Assembly: GCF_947648125.1 (NCBI RefSeq)
Contig: NZ_CANSMR010000001.1
Coordinates: 496,001 to 560,000 of the forward strand
Source of the DNA: an uncultured Bradyrhizobium sp.
GTDB lineage: Bacteria; Pseudomonadota; Alphaproteobacteria; Rhizobiales; Xanthobacteraceae
Reading direction: 5' to 3'
Length of the DNA stretch: 64,000 nt
This document shows, one piece after another, positions 28,482-37,471 of the stretch (position 1 is the first letter of the stretch; every line of letters starts with the position of its first letter). The position numbers and the translations under genes were made by a program. The notes under the pieces were generated by a model, which had not been told where the DNA came from, did not search any database, and saw only the letters and a program-made list of their open reading frames with translations.

Positions 28482-29240
28482 ATGTTGGAAATTCGTGCCC
28501 TCTCGAAATCCTTTGGCGGCGTCAAGGCGACCGACAACGTCTCGCTCGACTTTGACGACGGTTCGCTCACCGCCGTGATCGGCCCCAACGGTGCCGGCAA
28601 GAGCACCTTCTTCAACCTGATCACGGGCGCGTTGCGGCCGGACGCCGGGCAGATCCTGCTCAACGGCGTCGACATGGCGGGCAAGGCGCCGCCGGAGATC
28701 GTGCGCCATGGTATCGGCCGCGCCTTCCAGGTTGCGAGCATCTTCCCGTCGCTGACGGTCGAGGAGACGATGCTGGCGGCGGTTTGCGCCGATCAGCGCC
28801 GTGCCGGCGTGATGCACCGCCGCTTTCCGCTGGCCGAGACGCGCGACCGCGCCGAGCACGCGATGGAGCTGCTCGGCCTTGCCGGCAAGCGCAACAGGAC
28901 CGCGGCGACGCTGTCGCATGGCGACCAGAAGCTGCTCGATATCGCGCTCGCGCTTGTGCTCGATCCCAAGGTGTTGCTGCTCGATGAGCCGACCGCCGGC
29001 ATGGGCACCGAGGAGCGCTGGCGCATGATCGACAAGGTGCGCGAGCTTTGGGAGACGCAGAAGATCACGGTCGTGTTCATCGAGCACGACATGGATATCG
29101 TGTTCAAGATCGCGCCTCAGATCGTCGTGCTATGCTACGGCCGGATCCTGGCAACCGGGACGCCCGATGCGATCCGCAGGAATGAAGCCGTCATCGAGGC
29201 CTATCTCGGCAGCGACGACCACGCGGGAGCGGTGGCATGA
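28482..29240 (+). CDS. livG: ABC transporter ATPase LivG
   Basis: 252 residues from ATG 28482, two bases after livM; a longer frame to 28443 would lie inside livM. It has the Walker A GPNGAGKST, the LivG-type signature region LSHGDQKLLDIALAL, Walker B VLLLDEPTAGM and the switch His in FIEHDMD. It energises the LivHM channel together with LivF. The next start overlaps its stop by 4 bp. Confidence 0.95.
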   Translation: MLEIRALSKSFGGVKATDNVSLDFDDGSLTAVIGPNGAGKSTFFNLITGALRPDAGQILLNGVDMAGKAPPEIVRHGIGRAFQVASIFPSLTVEETMLAAVCADQRRAGVMHRRFPLAETRDRAEHAMELLGLAGKRNRTAATLSHGDQKLLDIALALVLDPKVLLLDEPTAGMGTEERWRMIDKVRELWETQKITVVFIEHDMDIVFKIAPQIVVLCYGRILATGTPDAIRRNEAVIEAYLGSDDHAGAVA

Positions 29241-29953
29241 GCGCGCAGCCGGTGGTGCAGGTCGAGGACCTCGACGTTTACTACGGCACCAGCCAGATCC
29301 TGTTCGGCGTCGGACTCGCCGTGCGGAAGGGCGAGACCATGGCGCTGCTCGGCCGCAATGGCGCTGGCAAGTCGACCACCATGAAGGCGATCATGGGGCT
29401 GGCGCCGGCGCGCCGCGGCAAGGTGAGCCTGCGCGGCCAGGTGGTATCCGGCATGAGGCCGCATCGCATCGCGCGGGCCGGGCTTGGCTTCGTGCCGGAA
29501 GACCGCCAAATCTTCCCCGAGCATACGGTTGAGGACAATCTCGTCATCGGCCAGAAGAAGGGCCCGGGCGGCGAGGATGAATGGTCGATCCGCCGCGTCT
29601 ATGACGTGTTCCCGCTGCTGGAGCCGCTGCGGCACCGGATCGCCGGCCGGCTGTCTGGCGGGGAGCAGCAGATGCTGGCGATCGCCCGCACGCTGATGGG
29701 CAATCCGGTGCTGCTGCTGCTCGACGAGCCGAGCGAGGGGCTGGCACCGATCATCGTGCAGCGGATCGGCGAACTGCTGCGGCAGCTCCGCGGTACCGGT
29801 GCCACAGTATTGATCGCCGAGCAGAACATGCATTTTTGCCTTGGCCTTGCGAGCCACGCGACGGTTATCGACAAGGGGCAGATCGTCTACACATCCTCCA
29901 TCGAAGAGCTGAAGGCCAACGACAACATCCGGCAGCGCTATCTGGCGCTGTAG
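29237..29953 (+). CDS. livF: ABC transporter ATPase LivF
   Basis: 238 residues with Walker A GRNGAGKST, signature LSGGEQQMLAIARTL, Walker B VLLLLDEPSEGL and a final switch region IAEQNMHF. It completes a five-gene importer (binding protein, two permeases, two ATPases). The stop is 27 bp before the CoA-transferase gene, so transport and catabolism are on one transcript. Confidence 0.95.
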   Translation: MSAQPVVQVEDLDVYYGTSQILFGVGLAVRKGETMALLGRNGAGKSTTMKAIMGLAPARRGKVSLRGQVVSGMRPHRIARAGLGFVPEDRQIFPEHTVEDNLVIGQKKGPGGEDEWSIRRVYDVFPLLEPLRHRIAGRLSGGEQQMLAIARTLMGNPVLLLLDEPSEGLAPIIVQRIGELLRQLRGTGATVLIAEQNMHFCLGLASHATVIDKGQIVYTSSIEELKANDNIRQRYLAL

Positions 29954-29980
29954 GGCTCTTCGATTGTCATGGGAGGACAA

Positions 29981-31201
29981 ATGGCGGGCAAGTTGACGCC
30001 GACGCACGAAGCGCCGTATCGCGGGCTGAAAGTGCTCGATTTCGGGCAGGGGATCGCCTCGCCCTATTGCGCGATGCTGCTCGGCGTCTATGGCGCCGAC
30101 GTCATCAAGGTCGAGCCGCCCGAAGGCGACTGGTCGCGCTATCTCGGCACGACCTACGGCAATCACACGACGCTGTCGGCGGTCTACAACCGCGGCAAGC
30201 GCAGCCTATGCCTCGACATGAAGCACAAGGATGGGATCGCGATCGCGCAGCTTCTGGCGCGCGAGGCCGACGTGCTGATTGAAGGATTTCGCCCTGGTGT
30301 CGCGGAGCGGCTCGGGCTCGGCTATGAGAGCCTGTCGCGCGACAACCCGGGCTTGGTCTATCTGTCGGTCAGCGGCTTCGGGCAGAGCGGGCCATACTCG
30401 AAGCGCCCCGGCTCGGACTCGGTCGCGCAGGCGTTCTCGGGGCTGGTCTCGGTCAATGTCGGCGCCGATGGTGTGCCGCATCGGGTCGGCACCACGATCT
30501 CCGACGTCGTCACCGGCGTCTATGCGTTCCAGGCGATCGCGACCACCCTGTTCGCGCGTGCGACCGTCGGCACCGGTCGCTGGATCGACGTCAATCTCTG
30601 CCAGTCGACGTCGGCGCTGCTTGGGCACAAGGTCGCTGAGTTCATCCTCGAGGGTGGTGCCCCGCGCGCGCTCAATGTGCCGGCCGGCACCTACCAGACG
30701 CAGGACGGCTGGATGATGGTCACGCTGGTGAACGAGCCGCAATACAAGCGGCTGTGCAGTGCGATCGGCCGCGAGGATCTTGCAAGTGATCCCCGTTTCG
30801 CCGACTTCGCGCGGCGTGCGGACGCGGCCGACACGCTGATCCCGCAGCTGCGCGAGGTGTTCCTGGCGCAGGCGACCGATACCTGGCTGACGCGGCTGCA
30901 CGCGGCCGATATCATCGCGGAGCGAATTCTCAATCCCGGCGAATGGCTGCGCAATCCGCATGTCGAGGCGATCAGCGCGTCGGTCCGCCAAGATACGCCG
31001 GGCGTCGGCCCGGTCTATTCGCCGCGGACGCCGGGGATTGCGAGCCTGTCCGAGGATCATCTTTGTCCCGCGCCGGATGTTGGGCAGGATAGTCGCGCTG
31101 TGCTGATGGAGGCTGGATTGGGTTCGGTGGAGATTGACGGCTTGCTGCTGTCGGGCGCAGTGCGGCAGGCCAAGGCGATGACAGGAGGCAAGGCATCATG
31201 A
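29981..31201 (+). CDS. Family III (CaiB/BaiF) CoA-transferase
   Basis: 406 residues from ATG 29981, with GGAGGAC directly upstream; ATG 29969 would put that site inside the gene. Family features: GLKVLDFGQGIASPYCAMLLGVYGADVIKVEPPEGD, the NRGKRSLCLDMK segment and the later GRWIDVNLCQS. These enzymes move CoA between carboxylic acids, usually from succinyl-CoA or acetyl-CoA. Its place between an importer and CoA-ester enzymes suggests that it activates the imported acid. It overlaps the enoyl-CoA hydratase gene by 4 bp. Confidence 0.92.
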   Translation: MAGKLTPTHEAPYRGLKVLDFGQGIASPYCAMLLGVYGADVIKVEPPEGDWSRYLGTTYGNHTTLSAVYNRGKRSLCLDMKHKDGIAIAQLLAREADVLIEGFRPGVAERLGLGYESLSRDNPGLVYLSVSGFGQSGPYSKRPGSDSVAQAFSGLVSVNVGADGVPHRVGTTISDVVTGVYAFQAIATTLFARATVGTGRWIDVNLCQSTSALLGHKVAEFILEGGAPRALNVPAGTYQTQDGWMMVTLVNEPQYKRLCSAIGREDLASDPRFADFARRADAADTLIPQLREVFLAQATDTWLTRLHAADIIAERILNPGEWLRNPHVEAISASVRQDTPGVGPVYSPRTPGIASLSEDHLCPAPDVGQDSRAVLMEAGLGSVEIDGLLLSGAVRQAKAMTGGKAS

Positions 31202-31974
31202 GCACGGACCTCGTTCGTTACTCGGTCAGCGATCAGATTGCAGAGATTGCGCTGGATCGCGGGCCGGTGAATGCGCTCAGCATTCCCTTGATCGACGCGT
31301 TGCTGGCGGCGCTGGCCAAAGCGCGCGATGATGACGCGGTGCGCGCCGTCATCGTCAGCAGCGCCCACAAGGTGTTCTGCGCCGGCCTCGACCTCGACAT
31401 CGTCAGGGGTAAGCCCGCGATCGAGACCAAGACATTCCTCGAGCGGCTGTATTTCGCGCTGAACGATACGCAGTACCGCATGGGCAAGCCGACCATCGCA
31501 GCGGTTGATGGCGCGGTGCGCGCGGGCGGCATGACGATCGCGATCTCCTGCGACATGATCGTCGCGGGCGACAGCTCGACCTTCGGCTATCCCGAGATCG
31601 ATGTCGGCCTGATCCCGGCGATCCATTTCGTGCAGTTGCCGCGGCTGGTGGGGAAGCACCAGGCGTTCGGGCCCCTGTTCCTCGGCGAGCCCTTCGATGC
31701 CGCAACCGCCTATCGCATGGGGCTGCTCAGCGAAGTGGTGCCGAAGGGCACCGCGCTCGATCGGGCCCGCGAGATCGCGCGGAAGCTGGCGGCGAAATCG
31801 CCTATCGTGATGAAGATCGGCCGCGACGCCTTCATGCGTGCGGTCGATGCCGATTTCCGACGTTCGGTGGAGAACACGGCGGAAAGCTTCGTGGTGGTCG
31901 CGTCGACGGAAGACTGCCAGGAAGGGCTGAATGCGTTCGTTGAAAAGCGAACGCCCAACTACAAGGGACGCTAA
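31198..31974 (+). CDS. Enoyl-CoA hydratase/isomerase (crotonase) family protein
   Basis: 258-residue crotonase-fold protein with the two oxyanion-hole segments SSAHKVFCAGLDL and AAVDGAVRAGGMTIAISCDM. The second catalytic Glu region reads GYPEIDVGLIP, so Glu is present at one of the two usual positions. Hydration, isomerisation or another crotonase reaction on a CoA ester is possible. It is translationally coupled to the CoA-transferase and ends exactly where the MaoC gene begins. Confidence 0.9.
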   Translation: MSTDLVRYSVSDQIAEIALDRGPVNALSIPLIDALLAALAKARDDDAVRAVIVSSAHKVFCAGLDLDIVRGKPAIETKTFLERLYFALNDTQYRMGKPTIAAVDGAVRAGGMTIAISCDMIVAGDSSTFGYPEIDVGLIPAIHFVQLPRLVGKHQAFGPLFLGEPFDAATAYRMGLLSEVVPKGTALDRAREIARKLAAKSPIVMKIGRDAFMRAVDADFRRSVENTAESFVVVASTEDCQEGLNAFVEKRTPNYKGR

Positions 31975-32430
31975 ATGGCTGGATTGTATTTCGAAGAGTT
32001 CGAGGTCGGGCAGGAATTTCATCACGAGTTCAGCCGGACCGTGACGGAGATGGACAATACCATGTTCAGCCTCCTGACCATGAACCCGCAGCCGCTGCAC
32101 CTCGATGCGCATTTCTCCGAGAAGACCGAGTTCGGCCAGCGGCTGTTCAACAGTCTCTATACGCTCGGCATCATGATCGGCATGAGCGTGTACGACACGA
32201 CCTTGGGGACCACGGTCGGCAATCTCGGCATGACCGACGTCAAGTTTCCAAAGCCGGTGTTCCATGGCGATACCTTGAAAGCGCATACCAGGATCATCGG
32301 CAAGCGCGCCAGCAAGTCGCGGCCGACCCAGGGCATTGTCGAGTTCGAGCATACCATGACCAACCAGCGCGGCGAGGTGGTGGCCAGCTGCCGCCGCACC
32401 GGCCTGATGCACTGCAAGCCGAAGGCATAG
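31975..32430 (+). CDS. MaoC-like (R)-specific enoyl-CoA hydratase
   Basis: 151-residue single hot-dog domain. The catalytic Asp/His region is TMNPQPLHLDAHFSE, followed by GNLGMTDVKFPKPVFHGDT, a pattern shared with mesaconyl- or itaconyl-type CoA hydratases. It begins on the base after the upstream stop and is 3 bp from citE. Pairing with a CitE-type lyase suggests hydration of an unsaturated C4-C5 dicarboxylyl-CoA to a malyl- or citramalyl-type ester, which the next enzyme splits. That pathway is inference. Confidence 0.9.
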   Translation: MAGLYFEEFEVGQEFHHEFSRTVTEMDNTMFSLLTMNPQPLHLDAHFSEKTEFGQRLFNSLYTLGIMIGMSVYDTTLGTTVGNLGMTDVKFPKPVFHGDTLKAHTRIIGKRASKSRPTQGIVEFEHTMTNQRGEVVASCRRTGLMHCKPKA

Positions 32431-32433
32431 ACG

Positions 32434-33288
32434 ATGCGATCGTTCCTGTTCGTTCCCGGTGACAGCACCCGGAAATATGAGAGTGCGAAGAAGACCGCGG
32501 CCGACGCCCTGATCCTCGATCTCGAGGATTCCATCGCGCCGGAGCAGAAGGTCGCTGCGCGCGGCATCACGCGCGAGATGCTCGATGCGCGCAATCCGGA
32601 CCAGAAGCTCTATATCCGTGTCAACGCGCTCGACACCGATCTGACGCTCGGCGACCTCGCGGCCGTGATGCCCGGAAGGCCAGACGGCATCGTGCTGCCG
32701 AAATGCGCCGGCGCCGCAGACGTCAACAAGCTCGCACTCTATCTCGATGCATTCGAGGCCGCCTCGGGCATCGCGCCGGGCACAACACGGATCGTCACGG
32801 TCGCGACCGAGACGGCGCGGGCGGTGTTGAAGATCCTCGACTTCGAGAACATGAGCCCGCGGCTCTGGGGCATGATGTGGGGCGCGGAGGACCTTGCGGC
32901 CTCGCTCGGCGCAACGCGCAACCGCACCGACGGCCGCTATCACTCACCCTTTATTCTTGCTCGCGATCTCTGCCTGATCGGCGCGGCCGCGGCCGGCGTG
33001 ATTGCGATCGACACCATCGCCACCGATATCAACGATCTCGATGCGCTGAGAGCCGAGGCGATCGCCGCGCGGCAGGACGGTTTCCTGGCCAAGGCGGTGA
33101 TCCATCCCAAGCATGTCGATGTCGTCAACGCGGCGTTCATGCCGACCGACGAGGAGATTGCCTGGTCGGAGCGGGTGATCGCCGCGTTCGCCGACAATCC
33201 GTCGGGGGTCGCCAAGATGGACGGCAAGATGCTGGACAAGCCGCATCTGCGCGCCGCCGAGAAGATCCTGGCGTCGCGCAGGAAATAG
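32434..33288 (+). CDS. HpcH/HpaI- or CitE-type CoA ester lyase (malyl/citramalyl-CoA lyase-like)
   Basis: 284 residues with the CitE/malyl-CoA lyase pattern: RSFLFVPGDSTRKYESA at the start, LDLEDSIAPEQK (metal-binding acidic residues), IVTVATETARAVL and WGAEDLAASLGA. Such enzymes cleave malyl-CoA or citramalyl-CoA into acetyl-CoA plus glyoxylate or pyruvate. It is the last gene of the nine-gene operon and would release central metabolites from the imported acid. Its stop is adjacent to the convergent CoA-transferase stop. Confidence 0.92.
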   Translation: MRSFLFVPGDSTRKYESAKKTAADALILDLEDSIAPEQKVAARGITREMLDARNPDQKLYIRVNALDTDLTLGDLAAVMPGRPDGIVLPKCAGAADVNKLALYLDAFEAASGIAPGTTRIVTVATETARAVLKILDFENMSPRLWGMMWGAEDLAASLGATRNRTDGRYHSPFILARDLCLIGAAAAGVIAIDTIATDINDLDALRAEAIAARQDGFLAKAVIHPKHVDVVNAAFMPTDEEIAWSERVIAAFADNPSGVAKMDGKMLDKPHLRAAEKILASRRK

Positions 33289-34527
33289 TCAGCGGTCGGG
33301 TTCGATCAGCGCGCCATCCTTGAGGAGGGCCGCAATCTCCGCATCCGCAAGTCCTGCTTCGCGCAGGATCTCCCGGCCATGCTCGCCGAGGTTCGGCGGA
33401 TAGGTTCGAATCGATGGCGGCGTCTTGCTCCAGGTGGCGGCCGGGCCGGCGAGGCGCAACGTGCCTTCGGTCGGATGCTCCAGTGGCTGGATCAGCCCGA
33501 CCGCTGCCAGATGCGGATCGTCGATCAAGCTGTCGAGGTCGTGCAGCGGCGCATGCGGAATGTCGGCGTCTGCGAAGAAGCGCATCCATTCGGCGGTGCT
33601 GCGGGTCTTCATCATCTGCGAGAACCAGTCGTAGACGAAGTCGTAGTTCCTGGTTCGCGCCGAGATGCTGTTCAGCCGCGGGTCGCGGTCGGCTTCATTG
33701 GCGAGGCCGATCTTGGCAAAGAACGCATTCCACTGCTTGTCGGAATAGACCAGCGCGCAGATGTAGCCGTCGCTGGTCTGGTAGGGCCGGCGGTCCGGCG
33801 ACAGCAGCCGGGAATAACCGGGTGGGCCGATCGGCGGCTCGAAGCTGCGGCCGGCCATGTGATCACCGAGCACAAACTGCGCCATGGTCTCGAACATCGG
33901 GATTTCGATCGCCTGGCCTTCGCCGGTCCGCTCGCGATGGAACAGCGCGGCCAGGATGGCGTGGATGGCATTGAGGCCGACGATGCGGTCGGCCATGGTC
34001 GCCGGAGAGTAGCGCGGCTCGCCGGTGATCCTGCCGGTCAGCGAGGGCAGGGCGGTCAGCCCCTGGATCAGGTCGTCATAGGCGGGCCGGCCGGCATAAG
34101 GCCCGGTCTCGCCGAAGCCGTGCAGGCTGGCATAGACCAGTCGCGGGTTGGTGGCGAGGAGATCGCCGGCGCCGAGCTTCAGCCGCGCCATTGCCGCAGG
34201 ACGAACGTTGTGGACGAAGACATCGGCGTTTATGGCAAGCCGCAGCAGCGCGGCGCGGCCGCCGGCCTTCTTCAGGTCGAGCACGATCGAGCGCTTGTTG
34301 CGGTTGCCCTGCAGATACATTGCGCCCATCGCGGGATGGCGCATCGGGGCGGCGTGGCGCATGACGTCGCCATCAGGGCTCTCGACCTTGATCACGTCGG
34401 CGCCGTAGTCGCCGAGGATCATGGTCGCGTAAGGGCCCATCATCACGCTGGTGAGGTCGATGATCCTGACACCGGCGAGCGGGCCCGCCGGCGCGGATGG
34501 TTTGTCTCTCGTCGGTGCCGGGCTCAA
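33289..34527 (-). CDS. Second CaiB/BaiF family III CoA-transferase, coupled to dctP
   Basis: 412 residues when started at TTG 34527. I choose this start because the frame upstream overlaps the dctP coding region and is Arg/Gly-rich nonsense, while TTG overlaps the dctP TGA stop as TTGA, a standard coupling arrangement. Family sequence begins soon after (GVRIIDLTSVMMGPYATMILGDYGADVIKVESPDGD, GNRNKRSIVLDLKK). It is the last gene of the TRAP operon and probably activates the acid that the TRAP system imports. It converges tail-to-tail with the citE-like gene with no gap. Confidence 0.9.
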   Translation of the reverse strand: MSPAPTRDKPSAPAGPLAGVRIIDLTSVMMGPYATMILGDYGADVIKVESPDGDVMRHAAPMRHPAMGAMYLQGNRNKRSIVLDLKKAGGRAALLRLAINADVFVHNVRPAAMARLKLGAGDLLATNPRLVYASLHGFGETGPYAGRPAYDDLIQGLTALPSLTGRITGEPRYSPATMADRIVGLNAIHAILAALFHRERTGEGQAIEIPMFETMAQFVLGDHMAGRSFEPPIGPPGYSRLLSPDRRPYQTSDGYICALVYSDKQWNAFFAKIGLANEADRDPRLNSISARTRNYDFVYDWFSQMMKTRSTAEWMRFFADADIPHAPLHDLDSLIDDPHLAAVGLIQPLEHPTEGTLRLAGPAATWSKTPPSIRTYPPNLGEHGREILREAGLADAEIAALLKDGALIEPDR

Positions 34528-35570
34528 TGGGTGGCGGCCAGTGCCTCGGTGAAGGCCTTGAAGACGTCGGTGCCCGGCTTGCCGCGCTTGTCGACGTCCT
34601 TCACCCAATCCTGCGCCACAGACTTGAAGGCGGTGTCGAACACCTTCTTGTCGTCGGCGCTGAAGTTGATGACCTTCATGCCCTGTGACTTGATCTTGTC
34701 GGCCGCGGCCTTCTCGCCGTCTTCGAACCGCTTGCAGGCCTCGCGCGTGGTCTGCTCGCCGGCCTCGACCAGCGCCTTGCGCACGTTCTCGGGCAGCGAC
34801 TTGAACTTCAGCTCGCCCATCGAATAGGTGAAGATCGCGGTGCCGAAGTTCAGCCCCTCGGTGCCTGACTTCAGGATCTTGCCGAAATCATAGGACGCCG
34901 AGCTCTGGTACGAGAAGATCAGGCCGTCAAGCGTGCCGCGGGTCAGCGATTCATAGATCTCGGGCGCGGCCATCCGAACCGGCACGCCGCCGATCGAGCG
35001 CATCATTAGGTCCATCGCACCGCCGGTGGTGCGGATCTTCAGGCCTTCGAGATCCTTTGCCGTCTTCACATCGCGGCTGGTCGCAAGCTGGACCTGGTAG
35101 GCCGGCAGCGCGAGCGTCACCAGCGGCCGAAGTTGGTTGGGCGCGAATTCCTTGGTCTCCAGGATACCGCCATTGTGCGAGACCTTGTAGAAGGCGAGTG
35201 AGCCCTGGCATTCGCTGTCGAAGATGCCGGGCAGTTCGGCGACGGCCGTCAGCGGAAACTTGTCTGACGAATAGGACGGCACGATGTAGGAGACGTCGGC
35301 AACGCCGAGCGCGGTGAGCTGGGCCATGTCCTTGGCCTTGCCGAGCTGCTCGGCCGGGAAGTGCTGGAACGTGACCTGGCCGTTGGTCAGCTTGGTGACG
35401 AGCTCCGAAAACGGCTTGCCGACAAGCTCGTGGATCACATGGCCGGAGGGCAGGCTGTCGGCAAGGCGCAGGGTGATCTTCTCCTGGGCGAAGGCCGAAG
35501 ATGCGGAAGCCGCCAGCAAGACCGTGGCGACGCCGGCGCCTGTGAGGAAACGGGAACGGATATTCATCAT
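34524..35570 (-). CDS. dctP: TRAP transporter substrate-binding protein DctP (copy 1)
   Basis: 348-residue periplasmic solute receptor. A signal peptide (LTGAGVATVLLAASASSAFAQ) precedes the DctP fold. The family landmarks are NGQVTFQHFPAEQLGKAKDM, the ligand-contact Arg region LKIRTTGGAMDLMMRSIGGVPVRMA and ESLTRGTLDGLIF. It lies 37 bp after dctM on the same strand and overlaps the CoA-transferase start. A second, related dctP heads the same operon. Confidence 0.93.
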   Translation of the reverse strand: MMNIRSRFLTGAGVATVLLAASASSAFAQEKITLRLADSLPSGHVIHELVGKPFSELVTKLTNGQVTFQHFPAEQLGKAKDMAQLTALGVADVSYIVPSYSSDKFPLTAVAELPGIFDSECQGSLAFYKVSHNGGILETKEFAPNQLRPLVTLALPAYQVQLATSRDVKTAKDLEGLKIRTTGGAMDLMMRSIGGVPVRMAAPEIYESLTRGTLDGLIFSYQSSASYDFGKILKSGTEGLNFGTAIFTYSMGELKFKSLPENVRKALVEAGEQTTREACKRFEDGEKAAADKIKSQGMKVINFSADDKKVFDTAFKSVAQDWVKDVDKRGKPGTDVFKAFTEALAATH

Positions 35571-35607
35571 GGTCTCCCAGAAATGGCCGTCTCGACCGAC
35601 GGCTTCT

Positions 35608-36897
35608 TCAATGTTGCATATGGTTCGGTAGCCAGAGGATGATCTCCGGAAATGCCACGAAAATGGCGATGGCGATCAGATGCGCGATGAAATGCGGGAA
35701 CGTGCCGTGGAACACTTCGCCGACGGGGCGGTGTGCATACCGCGCCACGATGAAGCAATTCAGCCCAATTGGCGGTGTGATCATGCCGACCTCGGCGGTC
35801 ACGATCTTGATGACGCCGAACCAGATCGGATCGAAGCCGAGCGACTTGATCAGCGGCAGCACGATCGGAACCGTCAGCACGAGGATCGCGATCTGATCCA
35901 TGAACGAGCCGAGCACGATGTAGCCGCACAGGATCAGCGTGATGATGATCCAGCGCGAGACGTCGAGCCCGCCGACCCAGCCGACGATGTTCTGCGTCAC
36001 CTGCGTAAGGGTGAAGAAATAGCCGAAGATGTGCGCGCACATGATGATCAGCACGATCATGCAGGTGCCTTGGGCGGCATGTCGTAACGTCGTGTAGAGC
36101 GAGGTCAGGTTGATCTTGCGCTTCCAGCAGGCGAGGCAGAAGGCGCCGAACGCGCCGAAAGCCGAGGCTTCCGTCGGCGTCGCGATCCCGAGATAGATCG
36201 TGCCTGTGACGATCGAGAACAGAACCATCATCGGGCTGACCTGCCAGAGCAGGCTGAACCGCTCGGACCATGTCACCGCCGATATCGTCGGCGCACGGGT
36301 GGGATCGAGCAGCACCAGGATATAGATCGTCGACATGATGATGATGGTGACGAAGATCGCCGGGATGATGCCGCTGATCAGGAGCTTTCCGATGTTGACC
36401 TCGGCAAGCAGGCCGAAGATCACCAGCGCCACCGAGGTCGGCAGCAGCATCGCAAGCGTGCCCGAGATCGCGACGACGCCGGCGGCCATTTTCGGCTCGT
36501 AGCCCTGGCGGATCATGGCGGGCAGGCTGGTCGAGGAGAGCGTCGCGGCGGAGGCCGTGCTGGTGCCGCAGATCGAGCCGAAGCCCGCACCCGCAAGCGC
36601 GGTCGCCATGCCGAGACCGCCGGGGATGCGTCCGACCCAGGCTGCGGCGGTCTTGAACAGGTCGTCGGCGACGCCCGACAGCAGCACGAGGTCTGCCATC
36701 AGCAGGAACATCGGGATCGTGATCAGCTCGTAGGAGGTGACGGCCGACAGCGGCGTCGTCTGCAGCACGCCGAGTAGGATCGGCAGGCCGCCGGTCAGAT
36801 AGAGGCCGAGCCCGCCGGAGAACGCCATGGCGAATGCGACCGGCGTTCCGATCGCGAGCAGGAAGAACAGCAGCGCGAGGATGAAGGTCGGGATCAT
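35608..36897 (-). CDS. dctM: TRAP transporter large permease DctM
   Basis: 429 residues from ATG 36897, which overlaps the dctQ stop as ATGA; longer frames would run through dctQ. The protein has about twelve hydrophobic helices with DctM landmarks GTPVAFAMAFSGGLGLYL, ELITIPMFLLMADLVL and the C-terminal GMITPPIGLNCFIV. It is the sodium-coupled transport subunit. It ends 37 bp before the first dctP. Confidence 0.94.
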   Translation of the reverse strand: MIPTFILALLFFLLAIGTPVAFAMAFSGGLGLYLTGGLPILLGVLQTTPLSAVTSYELITIPMFLLMADLVLLSGVADDLFKTAAAWVGRIPGGLGMATALAGAGFGSICGTSTASAATLSSTSLPAMIRQGYEPKMAAGVVAISGTLAMLLPTSVALVIFGLLAEVNIGKLLISGIIPAIFVTIIIMSTIYILVLLDPTRAPTISAVTWSERFSLLWQVSPMMVLFSIVTGTIYLGIATPTEASAFGAFGAFCLACWKRKINLTSLYTTLRHAAQGTCMIVLIIMCAHIFGYFFTLTQVTQNIVGWVGGLDVSRWIIITLILCGYIVLGSFMDQIAILVLTVPIVLPLIKSLGFDPIWFGVIKIVTAEVGMITPPIGLNCFIVARYAHRPVGEVFHGTFPHFIAHLIAIAIFVAFPEIILWLPNHMQH

Positions 36898-37454
36898 TCG
36901 AAACCTCCGGCAGCCTTGTCCGAATGGCCGGAGATGGCCGGCAGCGGCAGCAAGTTCTCGCCGGTCAGGAGGCTCGCGGTATTGGCAATGAGATGGACGG
37001 CAAGGCGCAGCGCAAGAATACCCGCACCGACGGGCACGAAGATCGAGGACGCCCAGGTCGGCCACGGTATCGCACCGGCCATGACGTCGCCCGACACATA
37101 ATTGTCGAGCGCCCGCTGATAACCGAGCCAGGCGATCGGAATGAAGATCGCGAGGCCAACGAGGTTGGAGATGATGACGCAGAGTCGCTGGATGATCGCC
37201 GAGAAGCGCGGCAGCAGGATATCGACGCTGATATGCCCGTTCACCGCATAGGTGCCGGAGAGGGAGAGAAAGAACACGCCGGCCATTACGTAGAGCGAGA
37301 TCAGGTCATAGGCCCAGGAGAACGGCCGGTTGAAGACGTAGCGCATCACGACATCTGAGAAGACGATGAGCATGATCGCAAACATCATCGCCGCGGCGAT
37401 GGCCGAGGTCACCTTTTCGATGGCGGTCAGAGCCTTCAGGCTTGTCTTGATCAC
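36894..37454 (-). CDS. dctQ: TRAP transporter small permease DctQ
   Basis: 186 residues with four transmembrane helices (AAAMMFAIMLIVFSDVVMRYVFNRPFSWAYDL is the typical first half). The start is GTG at 37454 with GGAG 6 nt upstream. An ATG at 37562 lies inside dctP2 and gives Arg-rich nonsense. It is coupled to dctM by a 4-bp overlap and links the solute receptor to the large permease. Confidence 0.9.
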   Translation of the reverse strand: MIKTSLKALTAIEKVTSAIAAAMMFAIMLIVFSDVVMRYVFNRPFSWAYDLISLYVMAGVFFLSLSGTYAVNGHISVDILLPRFSAIIQRLCVIISNLVGLAIFIPIAWLGYQRALDNYVSGDVMAGAIPWPTWASSIFVPVGAGILALRLAVHLIANTASLLTGENLLPLPAISGHSDKAAGGFE

Positions 37455-37471
37455 GTTGGGCTCCGTCCGCG

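Noticed and set aside
31057-32943. 628-codon minus-strand open frame
   Set aside because: Antisense to the crotonase, MaoC and CitE genes; no motifs and no ribosome site.
33379-34827. 482-codon plus-strand open frame
   Set aside because: Antisense to the second CoA-transferase and dctP; shadow frame.
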